A DNA stretch of 64,000 bases from positions 1-64,000 of the forward strand of contig JBKECF010000095.1 in assembly GCA_047974375.1 (NCBI GenBank), in the 5' to 3' direction. Within the stretch, counting starts at the first letter, position 1. Every line of letters begins with the position of its first letter. The position numbers were made by a program, and so were the translations under genes. Below, piece by piece: positions 16,788-25,376 of this stretch. The DNA comes from JBKECF01 sp047974375 (GTDB taxonomy: Bacteria > Bacillota > Clostridia > Lachnospirales > CAMZNU01). The notes beneath the pieces were generated by a model, which saw only the letters and a list, made by a program, of their open reading frames with translations, was not told the origin of the DNA and made no database searches.

Positions 16788-16961
16788 ATGTTAAGCAATT
16801 ATGAAGGTAGTTTTTATGGTGAAAGTAATAATGATGAAGGCTTTAATCCTTCAACTTGTGGAATAAATTTTGCCACCTGTACGTATAATGATGGTAGCTG
16901 TGGCGTTAACAATATTAGTTGTTTGAAAAATGATTCCAGTTGTAATATTCTATGGGAATAA
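16788..16961 (+). CDS. Cys-heptad RiPP precursor peptide 1 (Clo7bot-like)
   Basis: 57 residues from the ATG at 16788, which follows AAAGGGTGA; the in-frame extension to 16695 lacks a ribosome binding site. The leader (MLSNYEGSFYGE...) is acidic. The core has Cys at residues 24, 31, 38, 45 and 52, exactly seven apart, with Asn three residues after the first four (CGIN, CTYN, CGVN, CLKN). This seven-residue Cys repeat is what I recall for the Clo7bot family of radical-SAM-modified peptides. Peptide 2 shares the NYEG leader start and the CGxN unit. A radical SAM/SPASM enzyme and an exporter follow downstream. Thioether crosslinks (sacti- or ranthipeptide type) are the likely modification. Confidence 0.82.
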   Translation: MLSNYEGSFYGESNNDEGFNPSTCGINFATCTYNDGSCGVNNISCLKNDSSCNILWE

Positions 16962-16967
16962 ATTAAT

Positions 16968-17342
16968 ATGTTTGGGTGGTATTTGTGTTCTTCAATTTTT
17001 ACAATTTTAGGGATACTATTTAAAATAACTAAACCTAAATATCCTGTAAATGGAAATAATCCGTTGCGTTCAGGGTTTGATTTAAAAGTAGCTTTAAAGT
17101 CCGAAGCTCATTGGAATTATGCTCAACGTATTGGAGCAAATTTATATATTGGAATAGGAATTGTTCTTTTTGCAATATCACAAATCTTGTATGTGATTTT
17201 CGAAGGGGACGTAGTTTTGATGTATTATTTGAGTTATATAGCTTTAATTTTTATGACGATTGCCAATTTAATTTGTACCATAACTATTCACATTAAAACA
17301 AAAAAATTAAATATAGAGGAGGGGGATGAATATCATGAATAA
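16968..17342 (+). CDS. SdpI-like small membrane protein, putative RiPP immunity protein 2
   Basis: 124 residues, the same length as its paralogue at 16287. Three membrane segments and the shared motif LKSEAHWNYAQRIGANL place it in the same family. It begins seven bases after the precursor 1 stop with only a weak ribosome binding site (GGGAATA). Its last codons overlap the first codons of precursor 2 by eight bases. The two-gene unit (membrane protein then peptide) has therefore been duplicated in tandem. Confidence 0.75.
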   Translation: MFGWYLCSSIFTILGILFKITKPKYPVNGNNPLRSGFDLKVALKSEAHWNYAQRIGANLYIGIGIVLFAISQILYVIFEGDVVLMYYLSYIALIFMTIANLICTITIHIKTKKLNIEEGDEYHE

Positions 17343-17499
17343 TTATGAAGGCAATATATACGATGATGAAAAGTATGATGAAGTAGGTGCAAGTGTTTGT
17401 GGTATAAATCTTTCATTGTGTGGTGTCAATATAGGTGCATGCGGGGTTAACGCCGACGTTTGTGGAGGTAATCCTCAAATTGTAGAGTATTGTTTATAG
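17335..17499 (+). CDS. Cys-heptad RiPP precursor peptide 2 (Clo7bot-like)
   Basis: 54 residues. The ATG at 17335 has GAGGAGGGGGATGAA upstream. The leader MNNYEGNIYDDEKYDE is acidic and matches the leader of peptide 1 at NYEG. Cys at residues 22, 29, 36 and 43 are seven apart, each starting a C-G-x-N unit (CGIN, CGVN, CGVN, CGGN), and a last Cys is at 53. The repeat is cleaner than in peptide 1, which suggests either the ancestral form or a copy under stronger constraint. Too short for routine gene callers; supported by the ribosome binding site, overlap with the upstream gene and similarity to peptide 1. Confidence 0.83.
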   Translation: MNNYEGNIYDDEKYDEVGASVCGINLSLCGVNIGACGVNADVCGGNPQIVEYCL

Positions 17500-17558
17500 A
17501 ACCGAACAGATAAAATAGAGACTAACAATTATTCGTAACACCAACACAAAAAAATTTT

Positions 17559-17786
17559 ATCGGTAAGAATTAGACCCACACCTCAATGTATACATTTGGT
17601 CGTTTACTATGTAAACTGCTCTGGTCATAAAGCTCCGCTTTATTGCTCGAGTATGCAACCAAGTCTGGTCGAAAGCTTTGCTTTCTGCTCGACTATGCAA
17701 GTAAGTAACCAACTCGGTTATACGGTCAAATTCGCTGTTCAGTGGGGGTACAAGCCCCCGCTGACGGAAAGGTCTATTGACTTATA
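17559..17786. repeat. Palindrome-rich intergenic repeat, family A, copy 2
   Basis: About 228 bp from ATCGGTAAGAATTAGACC to GGTCTATTGACTTA. Compared with copy 1 it has extra internal palindrome modules (GGTCGAAAGCTTTGC). The end hairpin at about 17739-17762 reads CAGTGGGGG-TACAAG-CCCCCGCTG, differing from copy 1 on both arms so that pairing is kept. It lies between precursor 2 and the maturase of the RiPP locus. Confidence 0.75.
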
Positions 17787-17826
17787 AGGGTAATAATAAA
17801 TTGACTATTTGTTATTACCCTTTTTT
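17786..17826 (+). terminator. Terminator or attenuator in front of the radical SAM maturase
   Basis: A perfect 11-bp stem (AAGGGTAATAA with TTATTACCCTT) with a 15-nt loop, followed by a T run that merges into the maturase ribosome binding site (TTAGGAGG). Precursor genes upstream would be transcribed more than the maturase and exporter downstream, as is common in RiPP operons. Confidence 0.8.
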
Positions 17827-17836
17827 AGGAGGATAT

Positions 17837-19141
17837 ATGAAGTTTTCAAATTATAATGTAATTATTGAGTTGGATACATTAGAAAAATTGCTTATTAATA
17901 CATTAAGTGGAGAAATGTTTAAAATAGATGCTGATACGGAAAATATTATTAAATCTAATAATATATGGGAACTGGATAAAAGAATAAAAGACGAGTATGT
18001 AGAAAAGGGTATAATAATAGATGATGAAGTAAACGAATTAAATTACATAGGCTACATGCAAAATAAGGAAAAGTATTCTTCTAAAGTACTATCCCTTACA
18101 ATACTTTTAACGTCCCAGTGTAATTGCAGGTGTACTTATTGTTTTCAAGGGCAAAAGTCGGAAAAGGAATTGAAGCTAACAGATAAAAGCCGAGAAAAAA
18201 TATTTAAGTTTATAAAAAATAGCTTATCACCGGATATAGAAATAGTTTCCATAGTACTGTTTGGTGGAGAGCCCTTACTTTACTTTAGCGAGAATATTAC
18301 CTGGTTAGACAAAATAAAGGAATTATGCACAAAGGAAAATAAAAAGTTAATTACTTCTATGGTTACAAATGGAACGAAAATAACAGATGAAACATTGGAT
18401 AAATTATATGAGTATAATTGCGAAAATATACAAATAACCCTAGATGGCGACGAGAGTATGCATAATAAAAGACGGAAATATACTAACGAAAATGGTAGTT
18501 TTAAAGATGTACTAGAAGGCATTAAAAAAGTATATGCTAGAAAGGACTTTAAAAAACCAACTATTAGAATTAATATTGATAAAAAAAATATAAATAATGT
18601 ATACATGTTACTTAAGGAGCTAAGGGATGCCGACTTAATAGAATGTTTTATAGACTTTGGAATTTTAAAAGGTGATGAAGAAACTATGAAAAAAAATGAC
18701 ATGGATTACTATAAAGACGGTGAACTAGGGAATGTGCTATATGAGTTATGGGGACAGTTAAAAGAATTAGGTTTTAAGTTTGATGCAAAACCTAAAAGAC
18801 GTAATATGTATTGTGGTCTATATGGTGACAAAGCATTCACTATTACAGCAGATGCAAAGGTATATAAATGTTGGGAATTATTAGAGAATGATAAGTATTT
18901 AGTAGGTCGTATAGATATAAATGGAACAATTCCAAAGCTTGAAAAAGGATTTTATGATTGGATGAGTAGAGATTTTTTAGGGACAGAAAACTGTAGAGTA
19001 TGTTCATATTTACCTATTTGTGGCGGTGGGTGTGGCTCTATAAGTGAGCATAAGTATGGTAATGTTCATATGAATGGTTGTTTTAGAACAAAAAGCATAT
19101 ATAAGGAACAAGTTAAGTTTGCCTATGAAAATAAAAATTAG
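17837..19141 (+). CDS. Radical SAM/SPASM peptide maturase of the Cys-heptad RiPP (Clo7bot-type)
   Basis: 434 residues from the ATG at 17837 after AGGAGG. Residues 1-80 are acidic and could form the peptide-binding (RRE-like) part. The radical SAM cluster motif is CX3CX2C at Cys95, Cys99 and Cys102 (SQCNCRCTYCFQG), followed by LFGGEPLLYF. The C-terminal SPASM domain has MYCGLYG, KVYKCWELL, ENCRVCSYLPICGGGC and a final HMNGCF, enough cysteines for two auxiliary Fe-S clusters. Enzymes of this type form Cys thioether links in peptides. Two precursor genes lie just upstream and the exporter starts eight bases downstream. Confidence 0.9.
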   Translation: MKFSNYNVIIELDTLEKLLINTLSGEMFKIDADTENIIKSNNIWELDKRIKDEYVEKGIIIDDEVNELNYIGYMQNKEKYSSKVLSLTILLTSQCNCRCTYCFQGQKSEKELKLTDKSREKIFKFIKNSLSPDIEIVSIVLFGGEPLLYFSENITWLDKIKELCTKENKKLITSMVTNGTKITDETLDKLYEYNCENIQITLDGDESMHNKRRKYTNENGSFKDVLEGIKKVYARKDFKKPTIRINIDKKNINNVYMLLKELRDADLIECFIDFGILKGDEETMKKNDMDYYKDGELGNVLYELWGQLKELGFKFDAKPKRRNMYCGLYGDKAFTITADAKVYKCWELLENDKYLVGRIDINGTIPKLEKGFYDWMSRDFLGTENCRVCSYLPICGGGCGSISEHKYGNVHMNGCFRTKSIYKEQVKFAYENKN

Positions 19142-19149
19142 GTGTTGAA

Positions 19150-20733
19150 ATGTTGAAAATATTTAAATTTGCCTATATGTATATTTATGAATATAAAATA
19201 TCTTTTTACATATATACGGCTACTTCTTTAATTGTTAGTATAATAGCATTTAGTATTCCATACTTAAATGGTAAGTTTATTGATATTCTTGTGTATAGTG
19301 ATAATCTTAAAATTTTATATTTTTTTTGTTTTATAATAATTATATTTAATATACTTAGGCTTTTATTAGGATATTACAATTCACTAATATACACGAGAAT
19401 ACAAAGCAAGACGGGATTTAAGTTAAATAAGGATGCAATAATTAGACTGCAGAAAACGGAGCTAATTAAATGCGAAAATATGGACATGGTTTACAATAAT
19501 CAAATAATAAATAATGATTCTAATACTATAATGATGTTTATTATACCATTTATTCAAAATTTCCTCGTAAACATAAGCTCCATATTGATAGCTTTATTTT
19601 TAGTGGCTTCCATAAGTAGGACTATTTTTTTTGTAATGATAATGTGTATTTTTCTATATGTTTTTTTGTACAAGCTTTATAGAGAAAAGTTATATAATAC
19701 AAATAAAGAGTTAACAGAAGCTAAAAGCAATTTTTTTTCTACACTATTTGAGCAGCTGAATTTAATATCATTTATTAAGGTTAACAACATTTATACAGAA
19801 ATGAAAGAAAAACTTAATGCTAAATTTCGTAGTTTTTATAAAGTTATTATAAAAAATCAGAAAGTAAATTACGTTTTTTCAGGGCTAGACACTATTATTT
19901 CTATAATGGCACAATCCATATTAGTTTTAGTAGCGGGTACATTGGTAATGAAAAAGAAAATAACAATTGGTGAGTTTACTATTATGTCTACATATTTTGC
20001 TCTTATGCTGAAGTCTGCAACTTATTTTTTAAATCTATCAAAATCCTATGAAAGTGTAAAAGTTTCCTATGACCGTATAAGCGAATTGATGGCGTGGAAC
20101 AATGAAAAAAATGGAAATGCTTATATTAATAAAATTAAAAAAATAGAGCTTCAGAATATTACTTTTGGTTATGAGAAAAGTCTTATATTTAATAACCTAA
20201 ATATGAAATTTGAAGAAGGTAACATATATGCATTGAAAGGTGAAAATGGCGTGGGTAAGTCTACGCTAATGAAAATAATAATGGGGCTTTACCAACCTGA
20301 GGGAGGGGTTTTTTATAACGACATTAGTATTAATGGTTTAGATATGGAAAAAATAAGAAGGAATAATATAGCTATGTGCGAGCAACAACCTACTATATTA
20401 GATGGTACTTTCGAGGATAATATGTTTATATATGAAAAAATAGAAAGTATAAAAAGTCGAAAATTGGAAGAATTTCTTAATATATCTAAGTTCCTTAATA
20501 GTTCATTTAGTCCTAAAAATCTATCAGGTGGAGAAAAACAGAGAATTACATTGTTTAGAACTTTTATAAAAGATGCTGATATAATACTATTAGATGAGCC
20601 TACTGCTGCTTTAGATAAAAATACGGAAAGGAATTTTTATAATTACTTGGATAGCATTAAAAAGACAAAAATAATAATTCTGATTTCACATTCCGAAGTT
20701 GGTAAAATATGTGACTATGTGTATGAGATTTGA
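19150..20733 (+). CDS. ABC transporter, fused permease/ATPase, RiPP exporter
   Basis: 527 residues with an exporter-type membrane domain (six segments within residues 10-290) and a nucleotide-binding domain from about 335. Walker A is KGENGVGKSTLM, signature LSGGEKQR, Walker B IILLDEPTAALD and the switch His is in ISHSEVGK. No N-terminal C39 peptidase is present, so leader removal must be done by another protease, possibly outside this locus. The gene follows the maturase closely and completes the RiPP operon. Homodimer formation is expected for this half-transporter type. Confidence 0.9.
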   Translation: MLKIFKFAYMYIYEYKISFYIYTATSLIVSIIAFSIPYLNGKFIDILVYSDNLKILYFFCFIIIIFNILRLLLGYYNSLIYTRIQSKTGFKLNKDAIIRLQKTELIKCENMDMVYNNQIINNDSNTIMMFIIPFIQNFLVNISSILIALFLVASISRTIFFVMIMCIFLYVFLYKLYREKLYNTNKELTEAKSNFFSTLFEQLNLISFIKVNNIYTEMKEKLNAKFRSFYKVIIKNQKVNYVFSGLDTIISIMAQSILVLVAGTLVMKKKITIGEFTIMSTYFALMLKSATYFLNLSKSYESVKVSYDRISELMAWNNEKNGNAYINKIKKIELQNITFGYEKSLIFNNLNMKFEEGNIYALKGENGVGKSTLMKIIMGLYQPEGGVFYNDISINGLDMEKIRRNNIAMCEQQPTILDGTFEDNMFIYEKIESIKSRKLEEFLNISKFLNSSFSPKNLSGGEKQRITLFRTFIKDADIILLDEPTAALDKNTERNFYNYLDSIKKTKIIILISHSEVGKICDYVYEI

Positions 20734-20740
20734 AATGTAG

Positions 20741-20796
20741 TATAAATAACCTATGATCATTGGGGATAGACCCTAGTTGACCATAGGTTATTTATA
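20741..20796. terminator. Long hairpin between the convergent RiPP exporter and oxidoreductase genes
   Basis: A perfect 15-bp inverted repeat (TATAAATAACCTATG with CATAGGTTATTTATA) and a 26-nt loop. It has no clean T run but its position between two convergent stops fits a shared terminator. Confidence 0.6.
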
Positions 20797-20807
20797 TTGC
20801 CATGTTT

Positions 20808-21827
20808 TTAAAAATTTATTCTAGTTTTACCTTTTCCAGAATCGTAAATACCACATATCATTTTTTGAGTTTCATAAGCGATTTTTCCAGTTATGTCGGG
20901 TTCTGTGCCATTGTCTAATGCATTATAGAAGTTTTCTATTTGCTTAATATGGCTTACTCCCCAATATCCTTTTACACCATCGCCATAATCCATTACAACA
21001 TCTTCTCTATTAGCGCTAAATATTTTATTATTATTTAAAGTGATAGTGCCTTTATCTCCATATATATTAGCAACACCATTTTCGCAATGTAATTCTAATT
21101 CAACAGGGGAGTCATAAGTATAGTAGTTTATACAATGAAATGCTGTTGCAACGCCATTTTTAAATTTAACAACTCCTTCGGCACTGTCTTCAACTTCTAT
21201 TTGCTCATGGGCTCTGTTGGAAATATTTGCATCTATATAATCTATTTCACTATTTACAAACCATCTCATTAAGTCAAAAGTATGTATGGCTTGGTCAATA
21301 ATTACTCCGCCACCTTCTTTATCCCACGTGCCTTTCCAGTCGCTTTTAGAATAGTATTCATCACTTCTATCCCATGTTACACTTAAACGAACTCCTTTTA
21401 TTTTACCTAAAGTGCCGTCTTCTAGTGCCTCTTTTATTAATACTGAGCCTGGGTTGTATCTATTTTGAAAAATAACTCCAAAAGTTTTACCAGAGGCAGT
21501 GCCGGCGTCAACCATTGCTTTTGCATCTTCAAGTTTAATGGACATTGGTTTTTCTGTTAGAACGTGACAGCCTTTTTCTAATGCATATATAACCATTTCT
21601 GGATGTAAATAATGTGGTGTACACACGTGTACTACATCTAAATTTTCTTTATCAATCATTTCTTTATAGTCGGCATAAAATTGACAATTGTAATTTTTTG
21701 CAACTTTATTTCCTCTATCTTCTTTTACATCAGATACTGCCACTACTGTGGCGTTTTTTACACCATTTATAGAAATTCCATGCATAGGAAAAATATTTCC
21801 GCATCCTATTACTCCAACTCTGTACAT
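20808..21827 (-). CDS. Gfo/Idh/MocA family NAD(P)-dependent oxidoreductase 1
   Basis: 339 residues from the ATG at 21827, five bases after GGAGGAG. The N-terminal Rossmann fold starts VGVIGCGNIFPMHG, and the second-domain EKP motif is LTEKPMSI. The WDKEGGGVIIDQAIHTFDLMRW block carries the conserved D and H that act in sugar or inositol dehydrogenases. The substrate cannot be told from sequence. It lies 31 bases behind a second enzyme of the same family; the pair is likely one operon for an unusual sugar or inositol. Confidence 0.88.
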   Translation of the reverse strand: MYRVGVIGCGNIFPMHGISINGVKNATVVAVSDVKEDRGNKVAKNYNCQFYADYKEMIDKENLDVVHVCTPHYLHPEMVIYALEKGCHVLTEKPMSIKLEDAKAMVDAGTASGKTFGVIFQNRYNPGSVLIKEALEDGTLGKIKGVRLSVTWDRSDEYYSKSDWKGTWDKEGGGVIIDQAIHTFDLMRWFVNSEIDYIDANISNRAHEQIEVEDSAEGVVKFKNGVATAFHCINYYTYDSPVELELHCENGVANIYGDKGTITLNNNKIFSANREDVVMDYGDGVKGYWGVSHIKQIENFYNALDNGTEPDITGKIAYETQKMICGIYDSGKGKTRINF

Positions 21828-21858
21828 ATCTACTCCTCCCAAATATCATTTACTTATA

Positions 21859-22938
21859 TTACAACTTTATTTCTTCCCCTGTTTCTGATGATTTATAAAT
21901 AGCTTCTAAAATTTGTGTTACTACTAGTGCTTGTTCTGGCTTTACACATAGGTCTTTGCCATACAATACAGCATCATAAAATATTCTGGCTTCTATTACT
22001 TCGGGTTTTGCACTTCCACCTTCAAAAAATGCTACGCCACCTTTAGAGAAGTCTGCTGTAGAAGTAACTAAACGACCAAAGTCATCACCGTTATATGTAA
22101 ATGTTTCATTTCTTGTATCTGCACCACCTTTAGTACCACAAAGTGTAGCCTGTGCTTCGCCAACTTCTAAAGTATTTAGTGCCCAACTAGATTCTAGTAT
22201 AATAGTTGTACCATCTTCCATTGTTATAAATCCAAAAGCGGAGTCTTCAACAGTAAATTCATTTGGGTCCCAAGGACCGAAAGAGTTACCACAATCGCCG
22301 TTTTCACTTAGTTTTTTATAAACACTACCTTTTACAGAAACAGGTTTGTATTTATTTAAATACCATAGGGTACTATCTAAAGCGTGAGTACCAATATCGA
22401 TAAGTGGACCTCCACCTTGTTCTTCCTCATTTAAAAATACTCCCCAAGTAGGAACGGCACGTCTACGTATAGCATGAGCCTTTGCAAAATAAATATCTCC
22501 CAAGTCGCCACGCTCACAAACGTTTTTCATGTGCAAGCTGTGTGGTCTATATCTGTATTGATATCCAATAGTAAGAATTTTGCCAGTTTCTTTCGCTACT
22601 TCAACCATTTCTTTTGCTTCTGCATAGGTTTTAGCCATTGGCTTCTCGCAAAGTACATGCTTGTCGCTACGTAATGCATCAATTGTAATAAAACTATGAG
22701 ATTTGTTTGGTGTACATACGTGTATAGTTTCAATATTTTTGTCTTTTAATAATTCTTTGTAGTCTTTATAATGCTTCGCACCTTCTACGCCATATTCCTT
22801 ACAAGCTTTAACTGCTCTTTCTTCAATAATGTCACAAAATGCAACTAACTCTACTTCTTTAATTTCCTTTAACGCTGGTAAATGTTTGCCATTTGCTATA
22901 CCACCGCAGCCTATTATTCCAACTTTAACTTTTTTCAT
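21859..22938 (-). CDS. Gfo/Idh/MocA family NAD(P)-dependent oxidoreductase 2
   Basis: 359 residues from the ATG at 22938, preceded by TTGGAGG. The Rossmann motif is VGIIGCGGIANGKH, the EKP motif LCEKPMAKTY, and GGGPLIDIGTHALDSTLWYL carries the catalytic-type Asp/His pair. It is the first gene of the two-gene operon. A 31-bp palindrome at 23041 lies about 100 bases upstream. A LacI-family regulator gene is 0.8 kb further upstream and may control the pair. Confidence 0.88.
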   Translation of the reverse strand: MKKVKVGIIGCGGIANGKHLPALKEIKEVELVAFCDIIEERAVKACKEYGVEGAKHYKDYKELLKDKNIETIHVCTPNKSHSFITIDALRSDKHVLCEKPMAKTYAEAKEMVEVAKETGKILTIGYQYRYRPHSLHMKNVCERGDLGDIYFAKAHAIRRRAVPTWGVFLNEEEQGGGPLIDIGTHALDSTLWYLNKYKPVSVKGSVYKKLSENGDCGNSFGPWDPNEFTVEDSAFGFITMEDGTTIILESSWALNTLEVGEAQATLCGTKGGADTRNETFTYNGDDFGRLVTSTADFSKGGVAFFEGGSAKPEVIEARIFYDAVLYGKDLCVKPEQALVVTQILEAIYKSSETGEEIKL

Positions 22939-23040
22939 TATGACCTCCAAAATGCCTCTTGTTTAAAGAATGGCTTAGTTTAATTTAAAGAATTAGACCA
23001 GAACCTAAATACTTTCTAAATGATGGGACTGCCTAATTTG

Positions 23041-23071
23041 CCAATAGTAGAGGATTAATCCCTACTATTGG
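23041..23071. promoter_or_regulatory. 31-bp palindrome upstream of the oxidoreductase pair
   Basis: CCAATAGTAG and CTACTATTGG flank the inner palindrome GGATTAATCC, so the whole is nearly symmetric. It may be an operator for a regulator of the oxidoreductase operon or the terminator hairpin of a lost gene; no T run follows. The remaining 230 bases of this gap show only a short match (AAGAATTAGACC at 22988) to the left end of family A repeats. Confidence 0.45.
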
Positions 23072-23219
23072 ATATTTACTATGGTTTTAAGTTAGCATAT
23101 GTAAAAATTAGTGTCAATCATTTATCGTTAAACTAATGCATGAATTATTTATCTATTTTTGTATACATTTACAACTTGTAAAGCATCAGGTGAAATTTAT
23201 ACATAATTATAATATTTAA

Positions 23220-23732
23220 CTACTTATTTTTGTTTTTTCTGCTTTTTGTATACATTTTAAAAACGTATTTTTCTACGCCTCTTTTTAGTTTAACTGTAAA
23301 TTCATCTCTGTTGGCAATAGGCTTTATAAGTATGCTCATTATTCCTAGCCTGTTAGCTACCCAAACATCTGTAAACATTTGATCGCCTATTATTACGGCA
23401 TTTTCTAAAGTGCCACCACATAGTTTTATGGCTTCCATTATACCTTTCTTTTTAGGTTTGCCCGCTTTTGGATAAATACATTGCTTTAAAGATTCGTTAA
23501 AAATTTCAACTCTGTTTCCTTTATTATTTGAGACAATGCAAATATTGAAATTTTCTCTACTTAATCTATTAAAAAAGTCAATAATATCTTCTGTTGGCCT
23601 TTCAATGTCGTAGGGAGCTATAGTATTGTCTAAGTCGAAAAGCAGAGTTGTTTTGCCTAGTTTTTTTAACTTACTATAGTTAATTTTTTGTATACTTTCT
23701 ATGTATAATGTTGGATAAAATCTTTTTAACAT
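23220..23732 (-). CDS. yqeG: YqeG family HAD-IIIA phosphatase
   Basis: 170 residues. HAD motif I is LLFDLDNTIAPYD (about 31-43), motif II the VSNN block, motif III the Lys-rich KAGKPKKKG, and motif IV IGDQMFTDVWVANRLG. N-terminal FYPTLYIESI is typical of YqeG. The substrate is unknown; relatives act on phosphatidylglycerophosphate in plastids (PGP phosphatase), so a lipid role is possible. The start overlaps the end of the LacI gene by seven bases, so the two are co-transcribed. Confidence 0.88.
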   Translation of the reverse strand: MLKRFYPTLYIESIQKINYSKLKKLGKTTLLFDLDNTIAPYDIERPTEDIIDFFNRLSRENFNICIVSNNKGNRVEIFNESLKQCIYPKAGKPKKKGIMEAIKLCGGTLENAVIIGDQMFTDVWVANRLGIMSILIKPIANRDEFTVKLKRGVEKYVFKMYTKSRKNKNK

Positions 23733-24733
23733 GATGCCACGCTTTCTCTAATAATTAGTTTAGTAGGAATAAATTCTGTTTTTTCTCTTTCATCATTTTC
23801 TATTATTTTTATTAATTTTTCGGCTGCTATTTCGCCTATGGCTTTTCTATTTTGCTTTACTGTTGTTAGATTAAAGTGCTTTGCTATAGTTAAATCGTCA
23901 AAACCTACTATGCTTATATCTTCTGGAACAGAGATTTTATTTTCCTTTAAAACCTCCATTATGCCAATGGCAATTTCATCATATACCACGAAAAAAGCTG
24001 TTGCTTTTGAGTTGGTAATTATTTTTTTACCAATTCGTATACCTTCTTCGTAAGTGAAAGTATTAATATCGTATACAATATCTTTGTTAATTTTTAGTTT
24101 TTTTTCTTTCATAAAATCCATGTAGCCTTTTTCTCGTTGGCTACTGGCTATATTAAAAGGCTTTAATTTAACTAAGCCTATGTTTCTGTGGCCTGAGTTG
24201 TATAAAAACCCCATAGCTTCTTTTGCACCGGTATAATTATCGGAAATAATAGTGGGTATATTATTGTAAATATCCTCCACGGATATTTTTGGTATGTCAC
24301 TATTTACTAAGTCTAAGGCTAGTTGCTTAAAAGCTTTATTTGTACTACTACTTACAGCAAGCATTACACCGTCTATGCCTCTGTGCTTGCAATGATCTAA
24401 AAAAGTCACTTCGTTATTGCCAATACGTCGATTTAAAAAAACTATGTCATAACCATAAAATTCTAGCTTTTTTTTAAAGTTTTCCAAAATTTCAGAAAAA
24501 TGGGGGTGGAGCATTCCCATTTCGGATTCCTCAGATAGTAAAATACCAATCATGTAGGACTTTTTTGTCATAAGCATACGAGCATTTAAATTTGGAATGT
24601 AGTGCATTTCTTTAGCGGCATTGTTTATTATGGCTTTAGCTTTTTTACTTACACCCTTATACCCATTTAAAGTTTTAGAAACTGTGGATGGTGCATATCC
24701 GGTTTCTTTAGCAATATCATAAATTGTTGTCAT
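23726..24733 (-). CDS. LacI family transcriptional regulator
   Basis: 335 residues. The N-terminal LacI HTH reads TIYDIAKETGYAPSTVSKTLNG, followed by the hinge and a periplasmic-binding-protein-like sensor domain ending with SIVGFDDLTIAKHFNLTTVKQN. The effector is unknown. The nearby oxidoreductase pair is the most likely target in the window. A ribosome binding site (AAAGGAGATAAA) supports the start. Confidence 0.92.
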   Translation of the reverse strand: MTTIYDIAKETGYAPSTVSKTLNGYKGVSKKAKAIINNAAKEMHYIPNLNARMLMTKKSYMIGILLSEESEMGMLHPHFSEILENFKKKLEFYGYDIVFLNRRIGNNEVTFLDHCKHRGIDGVMLAVSSSTNKAFKQLALDLVNSDIPKISVEDIYNNIPTIISDNYTGAKEAMGFLYNSGHRNIGLVKLKPFNIASSQREKGYMDFMKEKKLKINKDIVYDINTFTYEEGIRIGKKIITNSKATAFFVVYDEIAIGIMEVLKENKISVPEDISIVGFDDLTIAKHFNLTTVKQNRKAIGEIAAEKLIKIIENDEREKTEFIPTKLIIRESVASC

Positions 24734-24767
24734 TTTATCTCCTTTACATGGGTGGCTTAATGGTATA

Positions 24768-25364
24768 TTATTGCAATTTTTGCAATTGTTCTTCTAAAGC
24801 ATCTTCCGATAAAGCTCCCGAAAATGCCGATACTATATTTCCTTTGCTATTTATAAAGAAAGTAGTAGGGTAACCAGGTATGCCATATTCTATAGAAACT
24901 TTTCCATATGCATCAACAAGAACATTATTAAGTTCAAGCTCATTATCTTCTAAAAATTTCAGGGTGTTTTCTTTACTTTCACCATCAGAGCTGTTTTTTT
25001 CTTCTCCGTCTGATGCCATTACATTTATAAAAAAGAAGTTCATATCTGTATACTTATCTTCCATTCTTTCCATTGCAGGCGCTTCCTCACGGCAAGGTGG
25101 ACACCAAGTAGCCCAAAAGTTTACAACCATTGGTTTACCTATATAGTCTTGGCTGTTTATTACTTCCCCTTGTAAATTTTCTAAAGAAAAGTTAAGCATT
25201 GGTACTTCGTTGGTGTTATTTTCTTCTGTTTCTGTAGTGTTCTTTACATAATAATCTACCATGTTATTTTCTAATTCCCTACTTCCCCGAGAAACTATAA
25301 TCATAGATACAGGAAATAATATAACTAAAATAAGCAGCAGTATAATAATTTTTTTATTTTTCAT
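24768..25364 (-). CDS. TlpA/ResA-like membrane-anchored thiol-disulfide oxidoreductase
   Basis: 198 residues. One N-terminal membrane anchor (about 5-23), an acidic linker, then a thioredoxin fold with the active site WATWCPPCREEAP (about 90-102) and the cis-Pro block GIPGYPTTFFI. It acts outside the membrane, most likely reduced through the CcdA partner encoded just upstream. An AAAGGAGAAT ribosome binding site supports the start. Confidence 0.9.
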   Translation of the reverse strand: MKNKKIIILLLILVILFPVSMIIVSRGSRELENNMVDYYVKNTTETEENNTNEVPMLNFSLENLQGEVINSQDYIGKPMVVNFWATWCPPCREEAPAMERMEDKYTDMNFFFINVMASDGEEKNSSDGESKENTLKFLEDNELELNNVLVDAYGKVSIEYGIPGYPTTFFINSKGNIVSAFSGALSEDALEEQLQKLQ

Positions 25365-25376
25365 AATTCTCCTTTA

